Assembly: GCF_014646755.1 (NCBI RefSeq) | Contig: NZ_BMNW01000006.1 | Span: 183,745 to 247,744 of the forward strand | Length of the DNA: 64,000 nucleotides | Reading direction: 5' to 3' | Source: Pseudomonas asuensis | GTDB lineage: Bacteria > Pseudomonadota > Gammaproteobacteria > Pseudomonadales > Pseudomonadaceae | Shown here: one piece after another, positions 36,294 through 44,530 of the stretch | How positions within the stretch are numbered: position 1 is the first letter of the stretch | How the letters are laid out: each line of letters begins with the position of its first letter | Program-made: the position numbers and the translations under genes | The notes under the pieces: generated by a model | What the model was told of the DNA's origin: nothing | Seen by the model: only the letters and a program-made list of their open reading frames with translations | The model's database searches: none

Positions 36294-36632
36294 GGCCTCA
36301 CTCTCTAAGGCCTTCGCTCATTTGGCCAACGAAAATAAAACCGTATTTCACCCGTACAGCTAATGAACAGCCTGACTAAACAAGGCAGGTACTGTTTGAC
36401 GCTTTACCTCCTCATGGGATGCGCGCTTACAGCAGTAACCGTCAGTAATAAAAGATGTTGCTATAAGAAAGTTCATAAAAACAACAATTTAAAAAATACG
36501 TATTTAAATGTTAGCGATTTATTGAAAATAAACATGCTTTTACTACAGTAATTTTAATTCTTTGCCGATACGCTCTTAGCAAGAAAATTTTTATGGGCTT
36601 CCTCTGCTTTTGGGTAGTAAGGGAATCGGATC
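36294..36632. other. Intergenic region, AT-rich towards its end
   Basis: About 340 bases before the chemoreceptor gene. A 62-codon frame at 36363-36551 lacks convincing protein character. It probably contains the chemoreceptor promoter; no terminator or repeat was identified with confidence. Confidence 0.4.
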
Positions 36633-38258
36633 ATGTTTTTAAGAGCACTCAAACTCGCACCGCGTTCTTTCCTGGCCTTTATGGCGATTACCGTTTTATT
36701 GGTAATGCTCGGGTTGCTATCCTTATCCAAGATGCAGCAAATTCGTAATGCTGCTGTTGAAATCGAGCAGAACTGGATGAGCAGCATTAGCGTTGCCAGT
36801 CAGATTGACTCATCAGTGCTTCGGTTACGCCTTGAAAGTCTGCGCTTGGCCACCATCACAGACCCGTCTTTGAAACAAACAACATTAGACTCAATAGCGG
36901 CAGCACGTACCAAGATGACCGATGCCAATCGTCGCTATGGGACCCTGGTAGCCAGTGAACAGGAGCAGAAGGTTTACGATGAGGTGAATAGCCGGGTAAC
37001 CAAGTATGACGCCATGCTGGATGCCCTCCTCATAACCATTAACACCAAGCCCTCCAGCGAAGCATTAACGTATATCAATACGCAAATTCGCCCTGTTACA
37101 AACGAGTTGCAGAAGTCCATTGAGGAGTTGCTCAACTTAAACTATGAAGGCGCTGAAGAAGTTGGTGATCAATCAGAGTCCAACTACCAGAGCGCATTCA
37201 AATTTGTGATCGCTATTGTGGTATTCGCAGTCCTGCTCTCGGTTGTCATGGCTGTCCTGTTTACTCGCAGCATCGTATTGCCTTTACGTGAGGTACTGGC
37301 CGTCAACAAAAAGATTGCTGAAGGCGATCTTCGCGCTGAGATCAAGGTAACGGGTAAAGATGAGCTGAGTGAGCTTATGGCTTCCACAGCCGTTATGCAG
37401 TCCAATTTACGGGATACTATTCGGCACATTAGTGACTCATCGACGCAGCTCGCGTCTGCAGCGGAGGAAATGCATGCCGTTACGGAGGAGTCCAGCCAGG
37501 GACTGCTGAGACAGAACCAGGAAGTTGAACAGGCTGCTACTGCAGTCAACGAGATGACGGCTGCTGTAGAGGAAGTCGCACGTAATGCGTCATCAGCATC
37601 CGATGCTGCACAGCTTTCGGAGCGGGCTACGCACACAGGGTCCGAGCGCGTCACCCAGACTGTCAATGCGATCCAGGCGTTGACTGCTACAGTCGAAACG
37701 ACTAGCAACGAAGTACAAGGTCTAGCCACACAAGCCCAGAGCATCAGCAAGGTGTTGGATGTGATTCGCGCCATTGCGGAGCAGACCAACCTGTTGGCAC
37801 TCAACGCGGCCATCGAGGCTGCCCGTGCCGGGGAGCAAGGTCGAGGGTTTGCGGTCGTGGCCGACGAAGTCCGTGCACTGGCTCACCGTACACAGGCGTC
37901 CACCCGTGAGATCGAGCAAATGATTGGCGGTATCCAGATCGGCTCTGAGCAGGCAGTAAGCTCAATGCAGCGAAGCTGTAACGAAGCCAGGTCCAGTCTG
38001 GACATTGCCCAGGAAGCCGGCAATGCACTCGCTCAGATCGCCCAGGCAATTACCGATATCAACGAGAAGAACCTCTTGATTGCAACTGCTTCTGAAGAGC
38101 AGGCCCAGGTAGCTCGAGCCGTTGATTGTAATCTGGTCAGCATCCGTGACCTCTCGATACAATCGTCTGCAGGCGCCAACCAGACGGCTGCTGCCAGCGC
38201 AGAACTGTCTAGGCTAGCTGTAGACATGAACAAGCTCGTCATGCGATTCACCACCTGA
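36633..38258 (+). CDS. Methyl-accepting chemotaxis protein with four-helix-bundle sensor
   Basis: Chemoreceptor of 541 residues with the same layout and length as that at 20877-22502: N-terminal membrane helix ([20 protein letters not shown]), 4HB_MCP-like periplasmic domain, second helix at about 188-210 ([20 protein letters not shown]), HAMP, and a signalling hairpin with [20 protein letters not shown] and [20 protein letters not shown]. The pair are probable paralogues with different ligand domains. It has no pentapeptide tether for CheR/CheB. A strong terminator follows, shared with the tyrS 3' end region. Confidence 0.93.
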   Translation: MFLRALKLAPRSFLAFMAITVLLVMLGLLSLSKMQQIRNAAVEIEQNWMSSISVASQIDSSVLRLRLESLRLATITDPSLKQTTLDSIAAARTKMTDANRRYGTLVASEQEQKVYDEVNSRVTKYDAMLDALLITINTKPSSEALTYINTQIRPVTNELQKSIEELLNLNYEGAEEVGDQSESNYQSAFKFVIAIVVFAVLLSVVMAVLFTRSIVLPLREVLAVNKKIAEGDLRAEIKVTGKDELSELMASTAVMQSNLRDTIRHISDSSTQLASAAEEMHAVTEESSQGLLRQNQEVEQAATAVNEMTAAVEEVARNASSASDAAQLSERATHTGSERVTQTVNAIQALTATVETTSNEVQGLATQAQSISKVLDVIRAIAEQTNLLALNAAIEAARAGEQGRGFAVVADEVRALAHRTQASTREIEQMIGGIQIGSEQAVSSMQRSCNEARSSLDIAQEAGNALAQIAQAITDINEKNLLIATASEEQAQVARAVDCNLVSIRDLSIQSSAGANQTAAASAELSRLAVDMNKLVMRFTT

Positions 38259-38275
38259 TTGCAATGGTTGATAAA

Positions 38276-38302
38276 GTCCCGGCATGCCGGGGCTTTTCTT
38301 TG
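38276..38302 (+). terminator. Intrinsic terminator of the chemoreceptor gene
   Basis: Stem CCCGGC / GCCGGG with a two-base centre at 38278-38291, flanked by further pairs and followed by CTTTTCTTTG on the + strand. It ends immediately before the tyrS stop codon. Confidence 0.8.
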
Positions 38303-39547
38303 TCAGTCCACCAGCACGACCTGGAAATGGCGCTTCTTACCCAGGCTCAAACGGCTGCCCTCCAGGGCTTGGGACAGAGGCTCATCAGGATTCTGGATCT
38401 GTACATCATCTATACGCAGCCCGCCCCCTTCGGCCAATCGGCGTACAGCGCTGCGTGAACTCTGCAAACCGGTCTCCACCAGAAGATCAGTCAGCGTCAG
38501 GCCTTTTTGCAGTGCAGCGCGGCTGGCTTCTACCTTTGGCAGTGTGTCGCTCTGGGTTCCCTCACTGAACAATGCACGTGCCGCCGCTTCGGCATCACGC
38601 TGGGCAGCTTCGCCATGCCCCAGACGCGTGGTCTCATTGGCAAGGACGATTTTCGCTTCGTTGAGCTCTGCTCCCTGCAAGGCTCCCAGGCGACGTACCT
38701 CATCCATAGGCAACTCGGTAAATAGCGCAAGGAATCGCCCCACATCCCGATCATCGCAGTTGCGCCAGAACTGCCAGAAGTCATAGGCGGAAAGCTTGTC
38801 GCTATTCAGCCACACAGCGCCCTGAGCCGACTTGCCCATCTTCTTGCCATCACTCGTGGTCAGGAGCGGCATGGTAAGGCCATAGAGCTGCGGGCCATTC
38901 TGACGGCGGGAAAGCTCAACGCCGTTAATGATATTGGCCCACTGATCGGCGCCACCTAATTGCAAGGTGCACCCATACCGATGCGCTAGTTCGACGAAAT
39001 CGTAAGCCTGAAGCAGCGTGTAACCAAACTCCTCAAAGGACAACGAGTGTTCGCGGTCTAGTCGATTACGAATGGCATCGAATGTAAGCAGGCGGTTGAT
39101 CGAGAAATGCCGCCCTACCGTATTGAGAAAACTCAGGTAGCCGAGGCCATCAAGCCATTCGGCGTTATCCACGACTCTAGCCCGACCGTCTGTGTCGCCC
39201 AGCTCAAGATAGGTAGTGAACGCCTTGGCAATACCCGACATGTTTTGAGCAATCTGGGCATCGTTTAGCACCGGACGGCTGCTGTCGCGAAAACTGGGAT
39301 CGCCGATGCGGGTCGTAGCGCCACCGATCAGCAGTAGGATGGGATGTCCTGCGCGCTGCATCCAACGCATAAGCATCAAGCCCTGCAGATGCCCAACATG
39401 AAGGCTATCAGCCGTCGCATCAAAGCCCAGGTAGGCAGTCACAGGACCACTGTTTAGTGCCTCATTAAGGCCATCACGATCAGTAGTCTGATGAATGAAA
39501 CCGCGTTCTTCCAACAGGTGAAGAAGGTCTTGCTGGGGTTTGCTCAT
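38303..39547 (-). CDS. tyrS: Tyrosyl-tRNA synthetase
   Basis: Class I synthetase of 414 residues charging tRNA-Tyr. The HIGH-type motif is HVGH at residues 50-53, the KMSKS-type motif KMGKS at 236-240, and the Tyr-binding region [19 protein letters not shown] and GGADQWANI lie between. A C-terminal S4 RNA-binding domain occupies about 350-410. The E. coli enzyme has KFGKT, so this belongs to the other TyrRS subgroup known from several proteobacteria; whether a second tyrS exists elsewhere cannot be seen. AGGAG is nine bases before the ATG. Upstream on the same strand is a Tyr-codon leader peptide with hairpins, so regulation by charged tRNA-Tyr is likely. Confidence 0.95.
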   Translation of the reverse strand: MSKPQQDLLHLLEERGFIHQTTDRDGLNEALNSGPVTAYLGFDATADSLHVGHLQGLMLMRWMQRAGHPILLLIGGATTRIGDPSFRDSSRPVLNDAQIAQNMSGIAKAFTTYLELGDTDGRARVVDNAEWLDGLGYLSFLNTVGRHFSINRLLTFDAIRNRLDREHSLSFEEFGYTLLQAYDFVELAHRYGCTLQLGGADQWANIINGVELSRRQNGPQLYGLTMPLLTTSDGKKMGKSAQGAVWLNSDKLSAYDFWQFWRNCDDRDVGRFLALFTELPMDEVRRLGALQGAELNEAKIVLANETTRLGHGEAAQRDAEAAARALFSEGTQSDTLPKVEASRAALQKGLTLTDLLVETGLQSSRSAVRRLAEGGGLRIDDVQIQNPDEPLSQALEGSRLSLGKKRHFQVVLVD

Positions 39548-39639
39548 GGGATAAGTCTCCTGGGTTCTTTAACCTGCAGAGACTGGGAGAGTTTGCATTC
39601 ACCGAGCCGCCACAGGCGGTTCGGAATGCAGCGCAGCAC
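39548..39639 (-). promoter_or_regulatory. Leader hairpins between the Tyr leader peptide and tyrS
   Basis: Read on the minus strand, a long stem is formed by GCATTC...GAATGC enclosing CCGCC-TGT-GGCGG. The CCGAA in its left arm can instead pair with TTCGG inside the end of the leader-peptide frame (Phe-Gly codons), giving an alternative fold. Further on, GTCTCT can pair with GGAGAC, which contains the tyrS AGGAG ribosome binding site. No U-tract follows the first stem, so control of translation or Rho-dependent termination is more plausible than a classical attenuator. Confidence 0.6.
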
Positions 39640-39702
39640 CTACCACCCGAAAGCGTTCAGGTAGTAATAATACGCGGCGATGGGGGTGATGAAGGTGTTC
39701 AT
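39640..39702 (-). CDS. Tyrosine-rich leader peptide upstream of tyrS
   Basis: A 20-codon frame ATG to TAG on the same strand as tyrS, 92 bases before its start. Residues 11-14 are four consecutive Tyr (TAT TAT TAC TAC), preceded by MNTFITPIAA and followed by LNAFGW. This is the pattern of leader peptides whose ribosome stalls when the cognate charged tRNA is short; pheM upstream of pheST in E. coli is the known parallel. No Shine-Dalgarno sequence precedes the ATG, but a promoter-like sequence would put the transcript start within a few bases of it. Most gene finders would miss it because of its length. Confidence 0.75.
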   Translation of the reverse strand: MNTFITPIAAYYYYLNAFGW

Positions 39703-39710
39703 GGGCGCTA

Positions 39711-39738
39711 AAAGTAAACAGTTCGGCAGGAAAGTCAA
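39711..39738 (-). promoter_or_regulatory. Sigma70-type promoter for the tyrS leader
   Basis: Minus-strand TTGACT (39738-39733) and TACTTT (39716-39711) with a 16-base spacer. Transcription would start at about 39704, only two or so bases before the leader ATG, implying an almost leaderless message. The 11-mer GGCGCTAAAAG (+ strand) occurs at 39704-39714 and again at 39743-39753 and could be a paired regulator site. Confidence 0.55.
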
Positions 39739-39855
39739 GCGAGGCGCTAAAAGCGTCAGAATTCCTTTCTTTCAACAGCCTATGACTTTTTCTCGTTTGT
39801 GTTGATCGAAGCGGCAGCCGCATAGTTTTCTCATCGCGACCAACGGTGGGTTCCC

Positions 39856-41061
39856 ATGCGTACCTTTAACCCTGTATTTGCTGCTCCGCAAGGCTCTCCG
39901 ATTAGAGAGCTGTTCAAGTATCTCTCTGTGCCGGGCATGATCTCACTGGCTGGGGGATACCCGGCGTCCGACCTGTTTGATGAAGCTGGGCTGGCCGAAG
40001 CCATGGCGATTGCCTTTCGCAATCCGGTTGCCTGTCTGCAGTATTCAAGCAGCGAGGGTTTGCCGGGGCTACGCGATGCGCTTGCCCATTTGAGCCGTCA
40101 GCGTGGTATCCCTTGTGAAGCGGATAGCCTGATCGTCACGTCTGGCTCGCAACAGGGACTCGATCTATTGGTTAGAGTCCTGCTCTCGCCGGGCGACATT
40201 GTACTCGTCGAGGAGCCCACGTACCCCGCTACCCTCCAGGCCTTACGGCTTGCCCAAGCGCGCATTGAAACGGTGTCATCCGATCAGGACGGCATCGATC
40301 CTGCAAAGCTGGATATCCAGCTGGCCAGCTATACACAGCAGCAACGGCCCACGTTGCTCTATGTGTCACCCACGTTTGCCAACCCCACCGGGCTTACGCT
40401 CGGTCTGGAGCGCCGACGTGCCTTGCTGGAAGTGGCTGCTCGTCATGACCTGCTGATTGTCGAAGATGACCCCTATGGTGATCTACGCTTTACCGGCGCA
40501 GCCATCCCTACGTTGGCCGAGCTGGCTCGTATGCAGCCTGAAACCCAAGACTGCGTGGTGTACCTGTCCAGCCTTTCAAAGATTGTGGCGCCGGGTGTGC
40601 GTATTGGCTGGATGATTGGCCCTGCCGATGTGCTCAAGCGCTGCACTATTGCCAAACAGACCGCCGATCTATGTACTTCAGGCTGGATGCAGGCCATTGC
40701 TGAGGCCTATTTAGCGCAAGGGTTTCTTGAGCGGCATCTGCCCGTTTTAACCAAGGCTTATCGCGCAAAATGTCAGGCATTGGTGGGCGGCCTACAGGCG
40801 CAGCTCGGACAGCGGTTCGAGTGCCAGATGCCAGCAGGCGGTCTGTTTGTCTGGGGGCGTTGGTCCGATGGACTGGACGCAAAAGCAGTTCTTGAAAAGG
40901 CTATCGAGCATAAGGTCTTGTACGTGCCGGGTAGTGCGTTTTATGCAAAGGCACCTGATTGCTCCGCAGTACGATTGTCGTTTGCTGCCCCATCACTCGA
41001 AGGGATCGGCCATGCCGTGGAACGGCTGGCAGCAGCCGTCCGCACATTCGGGTATCCATGA
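39856..41061 (+). CDS. PLP-dependent aminotransferase, 2-aminoadipate/aromatic type
   Basis: Fold-type I aminotransferase of 401 residues, similar to LysN-like 2-aminoadipate transaminases and MocR C-terminal domains. The cofactor lysine lies in YLSSLSKIVAPGVRIGW near residue 240; VTSGSQQGLDLL, FANPTGLTL and EDDPYGDLRF are other conserved parts. Substrates of relatives include 2-aminoadipate, aromatic and branched amino acids. GGTGGG precedes the ATG. It is divergent from the tyrS leader and convergent with gcdH. Together with gcdH it would fit lysine breakdown through 2-aminoadipate or glutarate, but an aromatic role, given the tyrS neighbour, cannot be excluded. Confidence 0.85.
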   Translation: MRTFNPVFAAPQGSPIRELFKYLSVPGMISLAGGYPASDLFDEAGLAEAMAIAFRNPVACLQYSSSEGLPGLRDALAHLSRQRGIPCEADSLIVTSGSQQGLDLLVRVLLSPGDIVLVEEPTYPATLQALRLAQARIETVSSDQDGIDPAKLDIQLASYTQQQRPTLLYVSPTFANPTGLTLGLERRRALLEVAARHDLLIVEDDPYGDLRFTGAAIPTLAELARMQPETQDCVVYLSSLSKIVAPGVRIGWMIGPADVLKRCTIAKQTADLCTSGWMQAIAEAYLAQGFLERHLPVLTKAYRAKCQALVGGLQAQLGQRFECQMPAGGLFVWGRWSDGLDAKAVLEKAIEHKVLYVPGSAFYAKAPDCSAVRLSFAAPSLEGIGHAVERLAAAVRTFGYP

Positions 41062-41095
41062 CAGGTTCAGACTGGTAGTGCTCCACCCATAAATC

Positions 41096-41125
41096 GGCCT
41101 TCTTCAACGAACTTAGAAGAAGGCC
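41096..41125. terminator. Bidirectional hairpin between the aminotransferase and gcdH
   Basis: Ten-base perfect inverted repeat GGCCTTCTTC / GAAGAAGGCC with a ten-base loop. It overlaps the last codons and stop of gcdH and lies 35 bases after the aminotransferase stop. Confidence 0.7.
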
Positions 41126-42294
41126 TGAATACCGGTCTGTGCCCGGCCCAAGATAAGTGCATGAACATCATGCGTTCCCTCGTAGGTATTGACTACCTCA
41201 AGGTTCACCAGATGCCGAGCAATGCCGAACGCGTCGGAGATACCATTTCCTCCGAGCATATCGCGGGCCATACGAGCGACGTCTAACGCCTTGCCGCAAC
41301 TGTTGCGCTTCATGATTGACGTAATCTCTACAGCCGCTGTCCCCTCATCCTTCATTCGGCCAAGGCGCAGGCAACCTTGCAAGGCCAGGGTAATGTCGGT
41401 CTGCATATCGGCCAGCTTCTTCTGAACCAGCTGATTGGCTGCCAGCGGGCGTCCGAATTGCTTACGATCAAGGGTGTATTGCCGAGCGGTGTGCCAGCAG
41501 AACTCAGCAGCCCCCAGGGCTCCCCAGCTAATGCCGTAGCGGGCCGCGTTAAGGCAGGTAAACGGGCCTTTGAGGCCCCGAATATCTGGGAACAGATTTT
41601 CTTCAGGAACGAAAACATTCTCCATGATGATGTCGCCGGTAATGGAGGCTCGCAACCCGATTTTGCCGTGAATGACAGGTGCAGATAATCCTTCCCAGCC
41701 TTTCTCCAGGACAAATCCGCGGATATCTCCAACTTCATCCTTGGCCCAAACGACGAATACGTCAGCAATCGGACTGTTGGTGATCCAGGTCTTGTTACCA
41801 GTCAGGCGATAGCCGCCTTCCACCTTTTTGGCGCGGCTAGCCATTGATCCTGGATCAGAGCCATGATCCGGCTCTGTCAGACCGAAACAGCCAATCCATT
41901 CGCCTGATGCCAGTCTGGGTAGATATTTCTGGCGCTGTGCCTGGGTTCCAAACTCATAGATAGGCATCATGACCAAAGACGACTGAACACTCATCATGGA
42001 GCGGTATCCAGAGTCGATCCGCTCAACCTCACGGGCAATCAGCCCATAACATACATAGTTGAGTCCGCTCCCACCGTACTCGCTGGGAATTGTGGCACCC
42101 AGCAAGCCTGCCTCTCCCATCTCACGAAAGATCCACGGATCGGTTTGCTCGTGCCGGAAGGCCTCCAAAACACGTGGCGCCAGCGTGGCTTGCGCAAACT
42201 GTGCGCTGCTGTTGCGTACCATTCGCTCTTCATCGCTGAGCTGTTGTTCGAGCAGTAAAGGGTCTTCCCAACTAAACGGTGCATTAGTAGCCAT
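41113..42294 (-). CDS. gcdH: Glutaryl-CoA dehydrogenase
   Basis: Acyl-CoA dehydrogenase of 393 residues that oxidises and decarboxylates glutaryl-CoA to crotonyl-CoA with FAD, in lysine, tryptophan and glutarate breakdown. GcdH is indicated by [39 protein letters not shown] and the catalytic Glu in [17 protein letters not shown]. The start [20 protein letters not shown] is characteristic of this family. In Pseudomonas it is usually followed by a CoA-transferase and preceded by a LysR regulator; neither adjoins here. It is likely monocistronic. Confidence 0.93.
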   Translation of the reverse strand: MATNAPFSWEDPLLLEQQLSDEERMVRNSSAQFAQATLAPRVLEAFRHEQTDPWIFREMGEAGLLGATIPSEYGGSGLNYVCYGLIAREVERIDSGYRSMMSVQSSLVMMPIYEFGTQAQRQKYLPRLASGEWIGCFGLTEPDHGSDPGSMASRAKKVEGGYRLTGNKTWITNSPIADVFVVWAKDEVGDIRGFVLEKGWEGLSAPVIHGKIGLRASITGDIIMENVFVPEENLFPDIRGLKGPFTCLNAARYGISWGALGAAEFCWHTARQYTLDRKQFGRPLAANQLVQKKLADMQTDITLALQGCLRLGRMKDEGTAAVEITSIMKRNSCGKALDVARMARDMLGGNGISDAFGIARHLVNLEVVNTYEGTHDVHALILGRAQTGIQAFF

Positions 42295-42614
42295 TACAGG
42301 TCACTCTGGTGATCTTGTTGTAAGATAAGGCTAGAGGACCTTTGGCGTTACAGCAAACAGCCCTATGAGCGAGATACTCATAAAGGCACTGTAATGCTTC
42401 TCGGTAAGCTGGAGGCGCGTGTAGAGAGAAAAATACTGCATTGACCTCCTTTGCGGCTACTCCTTACGGACTCCTCACTTGAGCAGCTGAAAAGCTGTTG
42501 TGACACGAAATACTCTATGTTGAATAGAGTATTCAGGGGCGAGCGGTAGATGTGCTGTTAACCTTTCGCGTCTGGCTGCTGTGTTTACAGCAGCCAGTTA
42601 TTCGCCATTGGCTA
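42295..42614. other. Intergenic region with two perfect inverted repeats
   Basis: AATACTCTAT / ATAGAGTATT with a five-base loop lies at 42509-42533. CTGGCTGCTG / CAGCAGCCAG with a six-base loop lies at 42572-42597, about 18 bases after the pit stop codon on the minus strand, and is probably the pit terminator although T-poor. No gene is supported. Confidence 0.55.
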
Positions 42615-44222
42615 TTAGAAAATGCTTCGGAAGAGCCAATACAAGAGGCCGGATAGCAGCATCGCAGCGGGCAAGGTAAATACCCAGGCAAGTGCCAGGT
42701 TACGTACCGTGGACATCTGTAGGCCGCTGCCGTTAGCTGCCATGGTTCCCGCCACGCCGGATGAAAGGACATGGGTCGTCGAGACGGGTAGCCCATACAT
42801 ATCGGCGGCGCCAATCGTGGCCATAGCCACCAACTCTGCACTGGCGCCTTGGGCATAGGTGAGATGCGTTTTGCCGATACGCTCACCCACGGTAATGACG
42901 ATCCGCCGCCATCCCACCAGTGTTCCCATGCCCAGCGCAATCGCTACCGCCACCTTTACCCAAAGCGGAATGAAGCGCGTCGCCTCGTCAATCTGGCGCT
43001 TGAATTCGTTCAGGTTGTTTCGTGTGTCTTGGGAAAAGGTGTCCAGCTTTTGCTTTTCAAGCAACCTGATACTTTCAGACGTCAGATACATGTCGTTACG
43101 CACGTTCATCATGGCCTGGGCCGGTACGTTAGCCAGCGTGCCGTAGTTTTTCACTTCATCGGCTATCAACCCTGTTACAGCCCCTAGTGCAGGAATAATT
43201 TCATCCGTGGCCTTGCGGGTACGGACATACTCAACGAGTACACCCCGTGGATCAGCGGGCGCGGCTCCAGGTACATCCCTGACCAGCCCTTGCTGAGTTA
43301 CTTGAGCTACAGCAACAAACTGTGGCGTCTGAGTCGCCGGTACCGCTCGGTTGAGTGCATAGGCCATCGGCAATGTGCCAACCAGGATCAGCATGATGAG
43401 CCCCATGCCTTTTTGGCCATCGTTGGAACCGTGGGCGAACGACACCCCTGTGCAGGTCAGGATGAGGAGCCCCCTGATCCAGAACGGTGGCGGTTGTGTG
43501 CCTCTGGGCTCCTGGTAGAGCGCTTGCTGCTTGACCAACACACGTAACGTCAGTAGCAGGAGCGCTGCACAAATGAAGCCTACCAGTGGCGATAAGAAAA
43601 GCGCATAGCCCACCTTTGATGCCTGACTCCAATCCACGCCACTGCTACCGGATCGTCCTTCCAGCCAGGCGTTGGCCAATCCGACACCCAGTATCGAGCC
43701 AATCAAGGTATGAGACGATGAAGCAGGCAATCCTAGCCACCAAGTGCCCAGGTTCCAGACGATCGCGGCAATCAGCAAGGCAAAAATCATGGCAAAGCCA
43801 TTGCTGGAGCCTACTTGCAGAATCAGGTCTACAGGCAATAGCGCGACAATCCCGAACGCTACGGCACCACTGGAAAGCATCACACCCATGAAATTCCAGA
43901 TACCGGACCACACGACGGCCACCTGGGCCGGTAAGGAATGCGTGTAAATGACTGTTGCCACGGCATTGGCCGTATCATGAAAGCCATTGACGAACTCGAA
44001 TCCAAGCGCGATGACCAGGGCAAGGCCCAGCAGCGCGAAAGGCAGCCATGTGGTAGCGACCGAGCCCGCCTCGCGGACATCACTGACGATGCCGTAGGAG
44101 CTGATAAGAATGCCCGCAATGAGCAGAGCGAAAAACAGAAAGAGACTGCGTGGACTGAACGTCTGGTCCAGCCGAGGACGCGTGGCTGGGGGTGCCGCAT
44201 CGTGAGTCTGGATGGTGGACAT
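42615..44222 (-). CDS. pit: PiT-family inorganic phosphate transporter
   Basis: Membrane protein of 535 residues, low-affinity proton- or cation-coupled phosphate importer. Two copies of the PiT signature are visible: GFEFVNGFHDTANAVATVIYT near residue 80 and, in the second half, SFAHGSNDGQKGMGLIML. GLPASSSHTLIGSILGVGLANAW and MYGLPVSTTHVLSSGVAGT are the other duplicated elements. A central loop of about 150 residues is longer than in E. coli PitA. The ATG at 44222 has AAGG nine bases upstream; the frame opens 27 bases earlier. No PhoU-like gene accompanies it. Confidence 0.92.
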   Translation of the reverse strand: MSTIQTHDAAPPATRPRLDQTFSPRSLFLFFALLIAGILISSYGIVSDVREAGSVATTWLPFALLGLALVIALGFEFVNGFHDTANAVATVIYTHSLPAQVAVVWSGIWNFMGVMLSSGAVAFGIVALLPVDLILQVGSSNGFAMIFALLIAAIVWNLGTWWLGLPASSSHTLIGSILGVGLANAWLEGRSGSSGVDWSQASKVGYALFLSPLVGFICAALLLLTLRVLVKQQALYQEPRGTQPPPFWIRGLLILTCTGVSFAHGSNDGQKGMGLIMLILVGTLPMAYALNRAVPATQTPQFVAVAQVTQQGLVRDVPGAAPADPRGVLVEYVRTRKATDEIIPALGAVTGLIADEVKNYGTLANVPAQAMMNVRNDMYLTSESIRLLEKQKLDTFSQDTRNNLNEFKRQIDEATRFIPLWVKVAVAIALGMGTLVGWRRIVITVGERIGKTHLTYAQGASAELVAMATIGAADMYGLPVSTTHVLSSGVAGTMAANGSGLQMSTVRNLALAWVFTLPAAMLLSGLLYWLFRSIF

Positions 44223-44472
44223 ACAAGAGGACCTTAGAGAACTGTTCACCTCACGCTATGCTCTCTTTGTGACATTTTGTATGCAAATACCCGACCGTTT
44301 ATCCTTAAAAGCTTTATTTTCCCAAGAGCGCCGTTTTAGGCAAACTTGGCATTAAGGCTATTCTGGAGGGGAGTACTGGGCGGCGACACACTGGCTACCC
44401 TAACGCGTTGCAAATAATTCATGGAACACATCTGGGGCTGCAATCAACTGTTATCACAATTGATTATTGCAG

Positions 44473-44505
44473 GAGGCGGATCGCTCAAGATAAGCGATCC
44501 GCCTC
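44473..44505 (-). terminator. Terminator hairpin after the OprD porin gene
   Basis: Perfect 13-base inverted repeat GAGGCGGATCGCT / AGCGATCCGCCTC with a seven-base loop, 26 bases beyond the stop codon on the minus strand; only a weak T-rich stretch follows. Confidence 0.7.
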
Positions 44506-44530
44506 GTCGACTTAACCGGCCAGCACTTAC

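Noticed and set aside
36363-36551. A 62-codon frame before the second chemoreceptor
   Set aside because: Lys/Asn-rich tail in AT-rich DNA and no ribosome binding site; looks like promoter-region sequence.
39599-39823. A 74-codon minus-strand frame in the tyrS upstream region
   Set aside because: It overlaps the Tyr leader peptide in another frame and has implausible composition (Arg, His and Leu rich, no ribosome binding site).
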